Shown one piece after another: positions 17,385-26,441 of a stretch of DNA of 64,000 nt. The notes below the pieces were generated by a model. It was not told the origin of the DNA. It ran no database searches and was given only the letters and a program-made list of their open reading frames with translations. Source of the DNA: Nostoc sp. FACHB-892. GTDB taxonomy: Bacteria; Cyanobacteriota; Cyanobacteriia; Cyanobacteriales; Nostocaceae. The first letter of the stretch is position 1. The number at the start of each line of letters is the position of its first letter. The stretch is taken from assembly GCF_014698795.1 (NCBI RefSeq), contig NZ_JACJTR010000021.1, forward strand, positions 1-64,000, read 5' to 3'. The position numbers and the translations under genes were made by a program.

Positions 17385-17930
17385 TCAACCAGATGCACCA
17401 GCCCAAGGCCCAATAGGTTTCTCTGGTAGTTCCTGCTGATAGATTTCCTCTTTGTAGAGTTGAAAACCTCTTGCTTGGTAATTGGCAAGTGCATGACTAC
17501 TATCCAAACTGCACGTATGAACCCACACTCGCTTTGCTCCCATTGCCCAAGCTTTTTCTACACCAACACTCAGTAAATGTCCGCCAATAGACTGCCCAAT
17601 AAATTGTCGTAGTAGACCGAAGTAGGCAATTTCAACGTTATCGCCTGGCTGTGCTTCTAGCTCAACATAGCCTGCGGGTGTTCCTGAAAGGTATGCTACC
17701 CATGTGTGGAGTTCTGGACGGTTTAGATATTTTAACCAGCTTTCGTAGCTCCAGTTTAAACGGTTAATCCAATACCAGTCTCCACCTACGCTTTGGTATA
17801 AAAAGCGATTTAACTCAGGGCATGGAATCTCCGCACGGATGACCGTAAGTTTTGGATTGCTTGAAAAAGTAGGACGAAGCTGACTTGGATCAAGCATTTC
17901 TAAATACCAGGTGGTCACATCAATTAACAT
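17385..17930 (-). CDS. GNAT-family N-acetyltransferase
   Basis: 181 residues. The GNAT core is visible: AGYVELEAQPGDNVEIAYFG (strands 4 and motif A beginning), then LRQFIGQSIGGHLLSVGVEK in place of the canonical Q/RxxGxG/A acetyl-CoA loop (here QSIGGH), and VHTCSLDSSHALANYQARGF, the motif B helix. The N-terminal region with WYWINRLNWSYESW is aromatic-rich. The acceptor substrate is unknown. Downstream (17335-17375) there are small inverted repeats, for example CTGTGC/GCACAG at 17356-17375, that may act as terminator on this strand, though no T-run follows. Confidence 0.85.
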   Translation of the reverse strand: MLIDVTTWYLEMLDPSQLRPTFSSNPKLTVIRAEIPCPELNRFLYQSVGGDWYWINRLNWSYESWLKYLNRPELHTWVAYLSGTPAGYVELEAQPGDNVEIAYFGLLRQFIGQSIGGHLLSVGVEKAWAMGAKRVWVHTCSLDSSHALANYQARGFQLYKEEIYQQELPEKPIGPWAGASG

Positions 17931-18054
17931 CTAGGAATCCGGTTTGATTGCTGAAAAGGTTTTAAATTACAATTCTTCCTATAGCCTTTTTCATCTATTT
18001 GAACCACAATCTCCTGTAGGGTAGCACAGCTAGCTAGCTGTGCTACTCACCCAT

Positions 18055-18654
18055 TTACAACGTCGCTGCAAGTTCCTTTAAGCGATCGCGTCCGTCGCGG
18101 AAGACGGGCCAACCATCCCCTACCAACACTGCTTCAACCTGACTCAGTTGAGCTAACCTGTGAACAGAAGCAACAGCCTCCTCTCGATTCAGCAGCTTGT
18201 CATCTGGCAATATAGTTAAGCTACCTGCTTTGCGTGCCCTGACTAAATCCCCTGTAATCAAAGTTGTCTCGTCCAGTAACAAAGCCAATTCACCGGGAGT
18301 TTTTGAGCCTTGGAGTTCAATTACCTTAAGTCCTGGCACAAATTCTTCACCATCAGACAGCCAGCGATCGCAAGCTATAGGAAAAGTGTCTTTTTCTGCC
18401 ACAGGGCCAGCTATTTTAGCGTATGTTTGATCGGCAATTTCTTTACTTGCCCTGACATGCTCGGAATTTGTCAGCACAATCCAAACCACACCACCGAGGG
18501 ATTTTAGATGATTCCAATCATGGTTTGATAGGGCTACTGGGTCAATCAAGATGTTGCCATCTGGGCGAATCCAGGCAATCCCATTGAAATCAATATTTCT
18601 TGCCGGATTGAAATTAGACCAGCTATAGAGATCGGGACGGTGCAAAGATTTCAT
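18055..18654 (-). CDS. MBL-fold-like protein lacking the zinc motif
   Basis: 199 residues. The order of elements matches a metallo-beta-lactamase fold: GIAWIRPDGNILIDPVALSN, then VWIVLTNSEHVRASKEIADQ where active enzymes have THxHxDH, then KTPGELALLLDETTLITGDL (the GHTPG and GD region) and a final VLVGDGWPVFRDGRD (normally GHG). The histidines expected for zinc binding are mostly absent (only one His, in SEHVRAS). It is therefore probably a non-hydrolytic or differently metallated member. Similar proteins occur in other cyanobacteria and plants; role unknown. Confidence 0.7.
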   Translation of the reverse strand: MKSLHRPDLYSWSNFNPARNIDFNGIAWIRPDGNILIDPVALSNHDWNHLKSLGGVVWIVLTNSEHVRASKEIADQTYAKIAGPVAEKDTFPIACDRWLSDGEEFVPGLKVIELQGSKTPGELALLLDETTLITGDLVRARKAGSLTILPDDKLLNREEAVASVHRLAQLSQVEAVLVGDGWPVFRDGRDRLKELAATL

Positions 18655-18720
18655 GATGATTCTGGATCAGTACTTCAGTAATTGACTATTTATATCAATA
18701 ATTAAGTATATAGATAATGA

Positions 18721-18751
18721 GGGCATTGGGCATTGGGCATTGGGCATTGGG
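18721..18751. repeat. STRR heptamer array, (GGGCATT)x4
   Basis: Four perfect tandem heptamers followed by a partial GGG. This is the same repeat class as the arrays at 13124 and 40245 but with a different unit. Confidence 0.9.
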
Positions 18752-19246
18752 TACTTGTACTGAGTGTACTCCTACAGAAAAGTAAGCTACGCGTAGCTTC
18801 TCATAGAAAAGTATTGGTTATTTCCCCCTGCTCCTCTGGATCTGGGGTTTGAGTATACTACGTTAATCCTATCGGTATTATGATTTTTATTGGTTTTAGA
18901 AAAATTTTTGTATAACCGCAATAGAGATAACTAAGTTAATAAATAGCAGGTTATCATAAGTTCATAAATCTCTTTTTTAGGCATTTATTAAAAATAATAA
19001 CATTATTTTTGCGCTAGATTTAACTCTAACTTTTGATCCCCAATGAGAAGTTGATCTGCTCAATAAAACCCCACTAAAAAATGGGGGATTATAAGCCTTA
19101 ATGCATAGTAATCCTTAGAAAAACAACACTAACCTAGTGTAGAATTCGCTCTAATTATCGGTAATTAGATCGGGATAGTAGGCTTACAAATGCTAGATCA
19201 AAAACCCCATTGACTCTTTAAAAAGATAGAACTAATGTTAGAAGTA

Positions 19247-19261
19247 GTCCTTCTAAAGGAC
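19247..19261 (+). promoter_or_regulatory. Inverted repeat upstream of the copper-binding protein gene
   Basis: GTCCTT-CTA-AAGGAC, a 6+3+6 inverted repeat ending 36 bases before the start codon. It could be a repressor operator or an RNA hairpin in the leader. No known copper or other metal regulator site is matched. Confidence 0.35.
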
Positions 19262-19297
19262 ACTTTTTATGCATCAAAAAATCAAGAGGTATTTCCT

Positions 19298-19672
19298 ATG
19301 ATGATGATGATGATGACTGAAACTATGACTGCCGAAATGCAAACCTGCATAGAAGCTTGCATGGACTGCCACAAAATGTGCATGGAAACCATGACTTACT
19401 GCATGGCGAAAGATGGTAAGCACATGGATAGCAACATGATGAGTATGATGAGCATGATGCGCGATTGTTCTGAAATGTGCATGATGTGCATGAATATGAT
19501 GATGAGCGGTTCTGAGTTCATGGGACGCACTTGTATGCTCTGTGCTGAAATGTGCGATCGCTGTGCAATGGCTTGTGAAATGATGAGCGATGATGCGAAA
19601 ATGATGCAATGTGCTGCTGCTTGCCGCAAGTGTGCAGAGTCTTGTAGAAGTATGCAGATGATGCCCGCATAA
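19298..19672 (+). CDS. Met/Cys-rich four-helix-bundle copper-binding protein (Csp-like, DUF326)
   Basis: I place the start at the ATG at 19298, seven bases after AAGAGGT, and not at 19235; this gives 124 residues beginning with six Met. It contains 17 Cys and 38 Met. Cys pairs are spaced on helices: CIEACMDCHKMC, CSEMCMMC, CMLCAEMCDRCAMAC, CAAACRKCAESC. This is the pattern of bacterial copper storage proteins (Csp), four-helix bundles that fill their core with Cu(I). The extra Met-rich sections (MMSMMSMMRD, MNMMMSG) are unusual. There is no signal peptide, which suggests cytosolic copper buffering, as in Csp3. It is monocistronic and closed by a strong hairpin. Confidence 0.85.
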   Translation: MMMMMMTETMTAEMQTCIEACMDCHKMCMETMTYCMAKDGKHMDSNMMSMMSMMRDCSEMCMMCMNMMMSGSEFMGRTCMLCAEMCDRCAMACEMMSDDAKMMQCAAACRKCAESCRSMQMMPA

Positions 19673-19710
19673 ATTACTTTAACTAGCAGAAGTTTCTCTG
19701 CAACCTAATA

Positions 19711-19747
19711 TTCAAGCGCTCAGACTCTTTTGGTCTGGGCGCTTGAA
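19711..19747. terminator. Strong 15-bp hairpin between convergent genes
   Basis: TTCAAGCGCTCAGAC at 19711-19725 pairs with GTCTGGGCGCTTGAA at 19733-19747 with one G-T pair; loop of seven bases. There is no clear T-run on either side, so termination strength is uncertain. It lies between the copper-protein gene and the converging modBC gene. Confidence 0.7.
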
Positions 19748-19796
19748 GTAATAATATTATCTTGAAGAATTTCCCGCATCTTGTGTATCTCTGCGT

Positions 19797-21599
19797 TTAT
19801 TCCATCAAAATCAAGCGCTGAGGATCTAAACGCACATACCAAGGAAAAGGTTGGTCTTTCATAATGGCCCATTTTTCTTTAAAGACTTCAGCTTGCAGAT
19901 GGTAGTCTTGAGAGTTCTTGCCAACAGAATTTAGTTTGAGAAACAACGTCATTCGATGAGGCGTTTCACTTGTTCGTACTACCCAGCAGGGAAAAGTATT
20001 TTCCTGAGATGAGTCGTTGGTAAAAATAAACTGATGGGCACGAATGCCGATGTGAGATAATTCGCTCTTGATTGGTTCAATTATTTGAAGGGTACAATCC
20101 CAATCAATTGCTTCTACTTGTTGCGATGATTGGAGAACAACGCGGGAAAAGTTTTTACATCCAGTAAGTTGGGCAACACTAACGCTAGCAGGATGCTTAA
20201 AAATATCATGTTTGCTACCATAATGAACGGCTCTACCATGCTCCAATACCAACAGATTTGGGCATATCCGATAAGCTTCTTCCATATTATGAGTGACAAA
20301 TAGAGTCACACCTTGATAACCAGCAAGAGTTTCTGTCATTTGCTGCTCTAATTGACTACGCAGATGGGTGTCAAGTGCCGAGAACGGCTCATCTAAAAGC
20401 AATGCTTCCGGTTGACTTGCTAATGCTCTTGCTAAAGCTACCCGTTGTTGTTGTCCTCCAGAAAGTTGATGCGGATAGCGATCGCCTAATCCCTGCAACT
20501 GCATTGCTATTAGTTGCTGTTCTACCTGGACTCTAATACTCCCAGCCGATAGTTTTTTGGGCAAACCAAAAGCGATGTTTTGCGCCACATTCATGTGCGG
20601 AAACAGAGCGTAATTCTGCACTAAAAAACCAATACGGCGATCGCGGCTGGGTAAATTAATTCCTTGTTCCGAGTCAAACAGAACTCTGCCATTTAAAACT
20701 ATGCGCCCGGTTGTCGGCGTTTCTATCCCCGCAAGGCAGCGCAAAATCATGCTCTTCCCTGCACCAGAACCTCCCAATAATCCCAAGGGTTGCTCATCAG
20801 TACTAAAAGCAACTTTTAAATCAAAGCTAGGAAGGATTTTTTCAATGTTGACAAACAATCCACCAGATTCAAAGCTAGATTGCGGAGTATAAAGAATTTC
20901 TCCCCCCACTCCCCACTCCCCACTCCCCACTCCCCCCTTCTTTTCCCTCAATTCTTGCCAGAAGTTGGCTGCAATAATTCCAGATAGAGAAATCACCATA
21001 ATAGCGATCGCCCAGAACCACGCCTCATTCATTGCTCCCGCTTCCACAGCAAAATAAATTGCCATTGGGATTGTCTGCGTTTGTCCAGGAATGTTACCAG
21101 CTAACATCAACGTCGCTCCGAATTCTCCCAAAGCACGGGCGAAAGCGAGCATTGTCGCGGCTGCAATACCGGGTAATGCTAGGGGAAAACTAATGCGCCA
21201 AAAGATTGTGGTTTCAGTTGCACCAAGGGTTCTGGCTACTCGCAGCAAATTAGCATCTATTTGTTCAAAAGCTCCCAATGTAGTTTTATACATTAAAGGG
21301 AAAGAAACTACAGTAGCTGCGATCGCGGCACCATACCAAGTAAAGACGATGCTGAAGTCAAAAGCCTGCATCAGTTTCCCTACAGGGCCATTTTTTCCAA
21401 AAAATAGCAGCAACAAGAAACCGACAACCGTGGGGGGCAAAATCAGTGGCGCAATAAAGATACTCTCAATCAACGATTTACCTTTGCCACGATATCCCAG
21501 CATCCAGTAGGCAGCAGCGATACCCAAAAAGAAGGTGATAAATGTAGCAAGTAATGAAGTTTTGAGTGATATCCAAAGAGGCGATAAATCCAATGGCAT
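19797..21599 (-). CDS. modBC: Fused molybdate ABC transporter permease and ATPase (ModB-ModC)
   Basis: A single 600-residue chain. Residues about 1-235 are ModB with several membrane helices and the EAA loop (ARTLGATETTIFWRISFPLA); about 265-600 are ModC with Walker A GGSGAGKS, signature LSGGQQQRVALARALA, Walker B LLLDEPFSALD and a C-terminal molybdate-binding-like region. Such fusions are known in Anabaena/Nostoc, where molybdate feeds nitrogenase and nitrate reductase. The open frame begins with TTG at 21644, but ATG at 21599 (MPLDLSPLW) matches the usual ModB start. The linker contains GVGSGEWGVGG, encoded by an STRR heptamer array. No modA binding protein is adjacent. Confidence 0.92.
   Translation of the reverse strand: MPLDLSPLWISLKTSLLATFITFFLGIAAAYWMLGYRGKGKSLIESIFIAPLILPPTVVGFLLLLFFGKNGPVGKLMQAFDFSIVFTWYGAAIAATVVSFPLMYKTTLGAFEQIDANLLRVARTLGATETTIFWRISFPLALPGIAAATMLAFARALGEFGATLMLAGNIPGQTQTIPMAIYFAVEAGAMNEAWFWAIAIMVISLSGIIAANFWQELREKKGGVGSGEWGVGGEILYTPQSSFESGGLFVNIEKILPSFDLKVAFSTDEQPLGLLGGSGAGKSMILRCLAGIETPTTGRIVLNGRVLFDSEQGINLPSRDRRIGFLVQNYALFPHMNVAQNIAFGLPKKLSAGSIRVQVEQQLIAMQLQGLGDRYPHQLSGGQQQRVALARALASQPEALLLDEPFSALDTHLRSQLEQQMTETLAGYQGVTLFVTHNMEEAYRICPNLLVLEHGRAVHYGSKHDIFKHPASVSVAQLTGCKNFSRVVLQSSQQVEAIDWDCTLQIIEPIKSELSHIGIRAHQFIFTNDSSQENTFPCWVVRTSETPHRMTLFLKLNSVGKNSQDYHLQAEVFKEKWAIMKDQPFPWYVRLDPQRLILME
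20904..20931. repeat. STRR heptamer array inside modBC, (CCCCACT)x4
   Basis: Four perfect tandem heptamers read on the coding strand as AGTGGGG, giving the peptide GVGSGEWGVGG in the ModB-ModC linker. Because 7 and 3 share no factor, every frame reads the same seven-codon cycle and none is a stop. Confidence 0.95.
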
Positions 21600-21689
21600 A
21601 GTTGTCTGGGAAAGAATTAGCTCAACTAATCCATAATTTACCAACTTTAGTTAAAATATGTTCGCAAAAGTTGGTAGATTACATTTTTT

Positions 21690-21720
21690 GGAAAAATAAA
21701 AGCACAACAATGTTGTGCTT
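21690..21720 (-). terminator. Intrinsic terminator for the methyltransferase gene
   Basis: AAGCACAACA at 21700-21709 pairs with TGTTGTGCTT at 21711-21720. On the minus strand the hairpin is followed by TTTTATTTTTCC, a good T-run, about 50 bases after the methyltransferase stop. Confidence 0.75.
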
Positions 21721-21770
21721 CCGTAGTTCCTTTGTATTCAGTTAATTGTTACAACAAGATACTTGCTTAA

Positions 21771-22673
21771 TTAGTCCAGTTTTGTGCTGTAGGCGCTAAA
21801 ACCATAAGCCAAAGTTTCCTTTAGATTATCTGATGGCTTAAGGCTCCTATTGATCGCATTAGCAAATGGCACTGGAATTCCTTTAACGGTTTCCGGCAAA
21901 ATTGCATATTCTTGCGTTGGTTCGACAATGTATTGTGGACACTTCGTTTGTATGCCAGCAGTTGCTAACATTTCATTTATTTCAGCAGATGTATATTGCT
22001 TAAGATAAACTGGATTTCTCACAAATGGATTCAACCTTCTGATAAAATTATGGATAATATGAGAAGGACAAGCTTTGTTGTGAAAAGAATGATTAAAAAC
22101 AAAAATTCCACCAGGTTTTAATACGCGAGATATGTCAGCTAACAAATTTCTTAATTGTGCATCTGGGATATGCATAAAGACGCAGTTAGAAATTACCAAA
22201 TCTATAGAATTATCTTCTAAAGGCAATATTTCAGCAGAAGTACAAATCAAGTTAAATTCAGCTTCTGGAAAAAAATCATATTCTTGTTTAACCTTAATTA
22301 ACCGCCGCAACAAAGGTTCAGAAATATCAATTCCATAATATTTTTCGCATCTCAAATTTTTTGCTTTAGAGAGATGCAAAGGTGCGCGACCATAACCAGA
22401 ACCAATCTCCAGAATAGAACCAACAGATTTATTCAAGGGAAATTTGTTCCAAGTACCTCCAGGTGTGCCAGTTAATAGAGTGTAATCTTGTTTGATGGGC
22501 GATGTATCTACAATTTTTTCGATTTTTTGGGAACCATAATATGTTTTACCAATTGCATCCCATGTTTTTTTATGTTGAGTATTATTCAATTGCTCATAGT
22601 CACTAGGGAAATAAATGCCATCTCGTAATTCAAAGTCATTCAAACTGAATTTTACATTTGCTAATTGAGCCAT
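21771..22673 (-). CDS. Class I SAM-dependent methyltransferase
   Basis: 300 residues. SAM-binding motif I is ILEIGSGYGRAPLHL (about residues 87-101), motif II acidic YYGIDISEPLL, then TSAEILPLEDNSIDLVISNC and ADISRVLKPGGIFVFN, the Methyltransf_11 pattern. N-terminal 80 residues carry KTWDAIGKTYYGSQ. The C-terminal part, with many aromatic residues, would bind the unknown acceptor. The neighbouring genes do not point to a pathway. It has its own terminator, so it is likely monocistronic. Confidence 0.85.
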   Translation of the reverse strand: MAQLANVKFSLNDFELRDGIYFPSDYEQLNNTQHKKTWDAIGKTYYGSQKIEKIVDTSPIKQDYTLLTGTPGGTWNKFPLNKSVGSILEIGSGYGRAPLHLSKAKNLRCEKYYGIDISEPLLRRLIKVKQEYDFFPEAEFNLICTSAEILPLEDNSIDLVISNCVFMHIPDAQLRNLLADISRVLKPGGIFVFNHSFHNKACPSHIIHNFIRRLNPFVRNPVYLKQYTSAEINEMLATAGIQTKCPQYIVEPTQEYAILPETVKGIPVPFANAINRSLKPSDNLKETLAYGFSAYSTKLD

Positions 22674-22937
22674 TAGAATTATTCCTTATGAATAGTTAAG
22701 TCTGTTTCCTGTTATACTCTTAACTCAGCATTAACCGCAAGTGATTTTTACTGACCTGCTCCACTTTAGCCTTTCTTTAAAGTCTATAACTGTTTTCAAT
22801 CCGATGGAATATAGTTCGGAGGGCGCACAGATATCGTATTGCATCCAAACAAAAACCACTCTAATAGCAACCGTCATCTGATGAGAGCGGCAAGTTCGTA
22901 TACATTAGTTGATAGACTGCAACAATCGGAGGCTGGG

Positions 22938-24449
22938 ATGGTAGAAGGGTCACGACAAAAACGGGTGGTAGTTGTAGGTGCAGGTTGGGCTGGTTTAGGA
23001 GCAACCTACCATTTGGCAAAACAAGGGTATGATGTGACACTTCTAGAAGCAGGTCCCTATCCCGGTGGACTGGTAGCAGGTTGGCAAACAGGCGCAGGAA
23101 AGTCTGTTGAAGCTGGCATTCATGGCTTTTGGTATCCTTACAAAAATATTTTTTCCCTAATCAATGAATTAGGAATTAATCCTTTTACTACTTGGACTCG
23201 TTCTTCGCAATATTCGCCAGCAGGCTTGGAAGTTGAATCACCGATTTTTCAAGACTTACCGCGACTTCCTTCTCCATTAGGAACTTTTCTCTACACACAG
23301 TTTAAGCGGTTGCCACTAATTGACCGTCTCAGTGCCTTGCCTTTACTTTATGCTGTTGTTGATTTTGACAATTCCGATGAAGCTTGGCGGCGCTATGACT
23401 TTGTAACTGCTCGTGAATTGTTTAAAGATTTCAACGTTTCTGCACGGCTTTACCGCGATGCTTTTGAACCAATGTTATTAGTGGGCTTGTTTGCCCCTGG
23501 TGAACAATGTTCAGCCGCCGCAACTTTAGGGATGCTTTACTTTTTTATTCTGGCTCATCAACCAGATTTTGATGTAGTTTGGTGTCGGGGAACTGTTGGA
23601 GAAAAAATATTTCGTCCTTGGGTAGAACGTATTGAAAAAGCTGGTGCGCGAGTGTTACCCAAGCGCCGGGTTACAGACTTAATTGTTGATAGTCATCATC
23701 GAGCCAAGGGTGTAGTTTGCGGTGATGAAGTAATTGAAGCAGATGCCGTGATTTTTGCCGTTGGGATCACGGGAATGAAGAAAATTGTTTCAACTAGCCC
23801 TAGTTTACAAAGCCGTGAAGAATTCCGTAATTTGAGCAATTTAGGAGCAATTGATGTTTTAGCAACGCGACTATGGTTCGACCGCAAAATTGATATTCCT
23901 CGTCCTTCCAATGCTTGCTTTGGATTTGACGCAACTACAGGTTGGACATTTTTTGATTTGAATGCTCTACATGATGAATATCGGGATGAGGCGGGAACAG
24001 TGATTGAAGCTGATTTTTATCACGCAAATCAGTTTCTCAATTTGAGTGATGAGGAGATTTTACCAATAGTTCAGGGTTATTTAGCAACTTGTGTACCGGC
24101 GTTTCGAGGAGCAAAGATCATTGATAGCAGTGTAATTCGGCTACCTCAAGCGGTGACTCACTTTGCACCTGGTAGTTACCGTTATATGTTGCCTGCTAAA
24201 ACAAGTTTTGAGAATGTGTTTATGAGTGGGGATTGGATTGTGAGCCGTCATGGTTCCTGGTCACAGGAAAAGGCTTATGTTAGTGGTTTAGAAGCGGCAA
24301 ACTTGGTGGTGTCTTATTTGGGAGAAGGTCAGCCATCTGAGATTTTAGCTGTAGAAGAGGATGAAGCGCATATCCAAGTGGCGCGATCGCTCAACCAAAC
24401 TTTGCGTGACTTGGGCAAATCTATCCTACCTGAATTTTGGTTGCCGTAA
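22938..24449 (+). CDS. FAD-dependent carotenoid desaturase-like oxidoreductase
   Basis: The ATG at 22938 with CGGAGG five bases upstream is the best start, giving 503 residues (MVEGSRQKRVVVVGAGWAGL). The open frame reaches back to a TTG at 22839 through a non-conserved extension. The dinucleotide motif VVVGAGWAGLGATYHLAKQG and the following EAGPYPGGLVAGW belong to the amine oxidase/phytoene desaturase class. Further stretches are FEPMLLVGLFAPGEQCSAAA and FMSGDWIVSRHGSWSQEKAY, the C-terminal FAD loop. Overall it resembles zeta-carotene desaturase-like proteins of cyanobacteria and plants, but substrate cannot be fixed from sequence. It lies in front of a DUF6464 gene with 107 bases between. 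Confidence 0.8.
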   Translation: MVEGSRQKRVVVVGAGWAGLGATYHLAKQGYDVTLLEAGPYPGGLVAGWQTGAGKSVEAGIHGFWYPYKNIFSLINELGINPFTTWTRSSQYSPAGLEVESPIFQDLPRLPSPLGTFLYTQFKRLPLIDRLSALPLLYAVVDFDNSDEAWRRYDFVTARELFKDFNVSARLYRDAFEPMLLVGLFAPGEQCSAAATLGMLYFFILAHQPDFDVVWCRGTVGEKIFRPWVERIEKAGARVLPKRRVTDLIVDSHHRAKGVVCGDEVIEADAVIFAVGITGMKKIVSTSPSLQSREEFRNLSNLGAIDVLATRLWFDRKIDIPRPSNACFGFDATTGWTFFDLNALHDEYRDEAGTVIEADFYHANQFLNLSDEEILPIVQGYLATCVPAFRGAKIIDSSVIRLPQAVTHFAPGSYRYMLPAKTSFENVFMSGDWIVSRHGSWSQEKAYVSGLEAANLVVSYLGEGQPSEILAVEEDEAHIQVARSLNQTLRDLGKSILPEFWLP

Positions 24450-24556
24450 TCCGTAGGAGCGCAAAGAGTTAATCATCAATTGTAATCTAAATTCGGTAAG
24501 CTAAAGAAAGCTATTGTTATACCATCCTTCTAATGTAAATCAAATCACATAAGCTT

Positions 24557-24922
24557 ATGGAGCCAGACTCTTTACAAACCGAGGTGATTTTGACGCATCC
24601 GCGTGAGTCACTCGGTAAAGTGCAACTTGATTGGACACCCCAACCCGGAAATTACCTTGATTTTGAAGGTAAAACTTATGCGGTTTTAGAGCGCCGCCAT
24701 AGATACCAACTTAAAGCTGGGCGCTACCGCTTACATAATGTTGCTATTTACGTACAGTCGGCTAAACGACCATCTGAGAAAAGTTTGGTAGGTGGACGTT
24801 GGGTAGTTGGCGATGCCACTTGCTCCTATAATGCTCATTCAGAACTCATTCGCTGTGCGGTTAACCCAGATGGCCCTTGCGAATCTTGCCGCTTTTATGA
24901 AAAGTTAGAAGTTACAAGTTAA
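24557..24922 (+). CDS. DUF6464-family small protein
   Basis: 121 residues. It has the pattern of a cyanobacterial conserved family: GNYLDFEGKTYAVLERRHRY, QLKAGRYRLHNVAIYVQ, GRWVVGDATCSYNAHSELIR, and a C-terminal CAVNPDGPCESCRFYE with three Cys that could bind a metal (CxxxxxxCxxC). The function is unknown. It follows the desaturase-like gene in the same direction and converges with fmt. Confidence 0.75.
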   Translation: MEPDSLQTEVILTHPRESLGKVQLDWTPQPGNYLDFEGKTYAVLERRHRYQLKAGRYRLHNVAIYVQSAKRPSEKSLVGGRWVVGDATCSYNAHSELIRCAVNPDGPCESCRFYEKLEVTS

Positions 24923-24962
24923 AAGTTATTCTCCCTCATCTCCCACATCTCCCTCATCCCTC

Positions 24963-25961
24963 TCAACTACCCGCGCCAAAAACTTCTCCCACAGTTAAGC
25001 GGGTACCATTAACAAAATCCCATCCCGACTGGGGACGTTTACCAGCTAGCTGAACCTCTCGTACCAGCAACAAACCTTCCCCAGTTTGGACGATCGCTCC
25101 AATTCCTTTGGCAATGCTGACTACAACTCCCGGTCTGTCTGATAAATTTGACAAATCGGGCAATTTATGAATTAATTCTTGTAATTCTGGTGGGAGATCG
25201 CTTACAGAATCAAGGGGAGCAGAAGCGGTGATTTTTAGCAGGTTGTTACGAAAGGTAGCGGTGCAGTTAGGGTAAAAGCCTCTGATTTGATTGTGTAATT
25301 GGATAGCGCTTTTTGACCAATCCAAACCATAATCTTGTTTTTGAATCAGAGGTGCATAAGTAGCTTCTAAATTATCTTGGGGAATTGGTTGAATTTCCTG
25401 GCGTTCCAACTTCAATAGAGTTTCCACTAACAAATCCCCACCGATCCCAGCTAGTCTTTCAGCTAAATCTTGAGTATTATCCAGTAATCCAATCGGTGTA
25501 GTGGCTATTTGTAGCATTGGCCCGGTATCCATCCCCACATCCATTAACATGGTTGTGATCCCCGTTTCTTTCTCACCGTTGTACAAGCACCACTGAATCG
25601 GTGCTGCACCCCGATATTTGGGTAAAATCGAGCCATGCACATTAATACAGCCCAATTTTGGCATATTCAATATTTTTGACGATAATATCTGTCCATAGGC
25701 GACAACAACAAACACATCTGCGTCTGATTGTTTGAGTTGGGTTAAAGTTTCGGTGTCTTTTTTCACCCGATCCGGTTGCCATACTGGCAAGTTGTGAGCA
25801 GTTGCGATCGCTTTTACTGGTGAGGGGATCAGTTTATTTCCGCGTTCCCGGCGTTTATCTGGTTGAGTGACAACTGCCAACACCTCAAATTCTGAATGAT
25901 TCAATAACTTTTCTAACGTGGGCACAGCAAACTGTGGTGTACCAAAGAATACAATTCTCAT
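24963..25961 (-). CDS. fmt: Methionyl-tRNA formyltransferase
   Basis: Formylates Met-tRNA(fMet) for translation initiation, using 10-formyl-THF. 332 residues, normal length. The N-terminal domain begins [20 protein letters not shown]. The active-site signature is [18 protein letters not shown] with [15 protein letters not shown] following. The C-terminal OB-like tRNA-binding domain ends [17 protein letters not shown]. No def gene is adjacent. The stop region overlaps a pyrimidine-rich run (CTCCCTCAT) shared with the convergent DUF6464 gene. Confidence 0.96.
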   Translation of the reverse strand: MRIVFFGTPQFAVPTLEKLLNHSEFEVLAVVTQPDKRRERGNKLIPSPVKAIATAHNLPVWQPDRVKKDTETLTQLKQSDADVFVVVAYGQILSSKILNMPKLGCINVHGSILPKYRGAAPIQWCLYNGEKETGITTMLMDVGMDTGPMLQIATTPIGLLDNTQDLAERLAGIGGDLLVETLLKLERQEIQPIPQDNLEATYAPLIQKQDYGLDWSKSAIQLHNQIRGFYPNCTATFRNNLLKITASAPLDSVSDLPPELQELIHKLPDLSNLSDRPGVVVSIAKGIGAIVQTGEGLLLVREVQLAGKRPQSGWDFVNGTRLTVGEVFGAGS

Positions 25962-26020
25962 TAATAATTAGTTGTTAACTGTTAGTGATTAATTAATAGT
26001 AAATAATATTGGCTGTTTGG

Positions 26021-26029
26021 TGGTATAAT
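26021..26029 (+). promoter_or_regulatory. Extended -10 promoter element
   Basis: TGGTATAAT matches TGnTATAAT perfectly. No clear -35 is present, which is tolerated with an extended -10. It points away from fmt into the long gap, 805 bases before the next plus-strand start. Confidence 0.5.
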
Positions 26030-26441
26030 GTTTTCGTATTGGTGAACCAGAAGACTGCAAGACTGCAAAATTTAACTTAATAGTTAAGTTGACAAGTATA
26101 AAAGCTAGTATTAACCGCATCTACCTTTAGTGATCCCAAGAGTTTAGTGGGGTATCGTCACGAACCGCTAGAGCATCTACCGAGTAAATTTTGTTGTGTT
26201 CCTGATAATTTCACCCAAACTAGCGTTAAATGCAATTGTGTTTATAAAAAAACTATTGCATTTTATAGCTATTTTTGCAGTAGTTGAGATTGCAATTTAT
26301 AACTTTGGGTTGCTGACAGCAGTGTTTTCTGAGTATGATGTGTTATGCGTCCGCTTTAAGAGCTTTTCACTTAACGCCTCACGTTTACCATTATGAGGGT
26401 TTGCCCTCTGATATTAGTGTGTAACTTGGCTTGTTTGTTGT

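Larger units (their letters stand above)
18655..19297. other. Long intergenic region with STRR array and palindromes
   Basis: Divergent promoter region of 640 bases. It holds (GGGCATT)x4 at 18721-18748, a perfect 16-bp palindrome AAGCTACGCGTAGCTT at 18784-18799, CTAATTA/TAATTAG at 19151-19168 and a GTCCTT/AAGGAC inverted repeat at 19247-19261. No gene or structured RNA recognised. Confidence 0.7.

Noticed and set aside
19274-19609. His-rich 111-codon ORF opposite the copper-protein gene
   Set aside because: The His runs are the complement of ATG-rich Met codons; it is an antisense shadow.
22839-22937. N-terminal extension of the desaturase-like gene from TTG
   Set aside because: The stretch is not conserved in character, and a good CGGAGG lies before the internal ATG at 22938.
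26196-26396. 66-codon ORF in the long gap before the exported-protein gene
   Set aside because: Hydrophobic but irregular composition, no ribosome binding site, no family resemblance.
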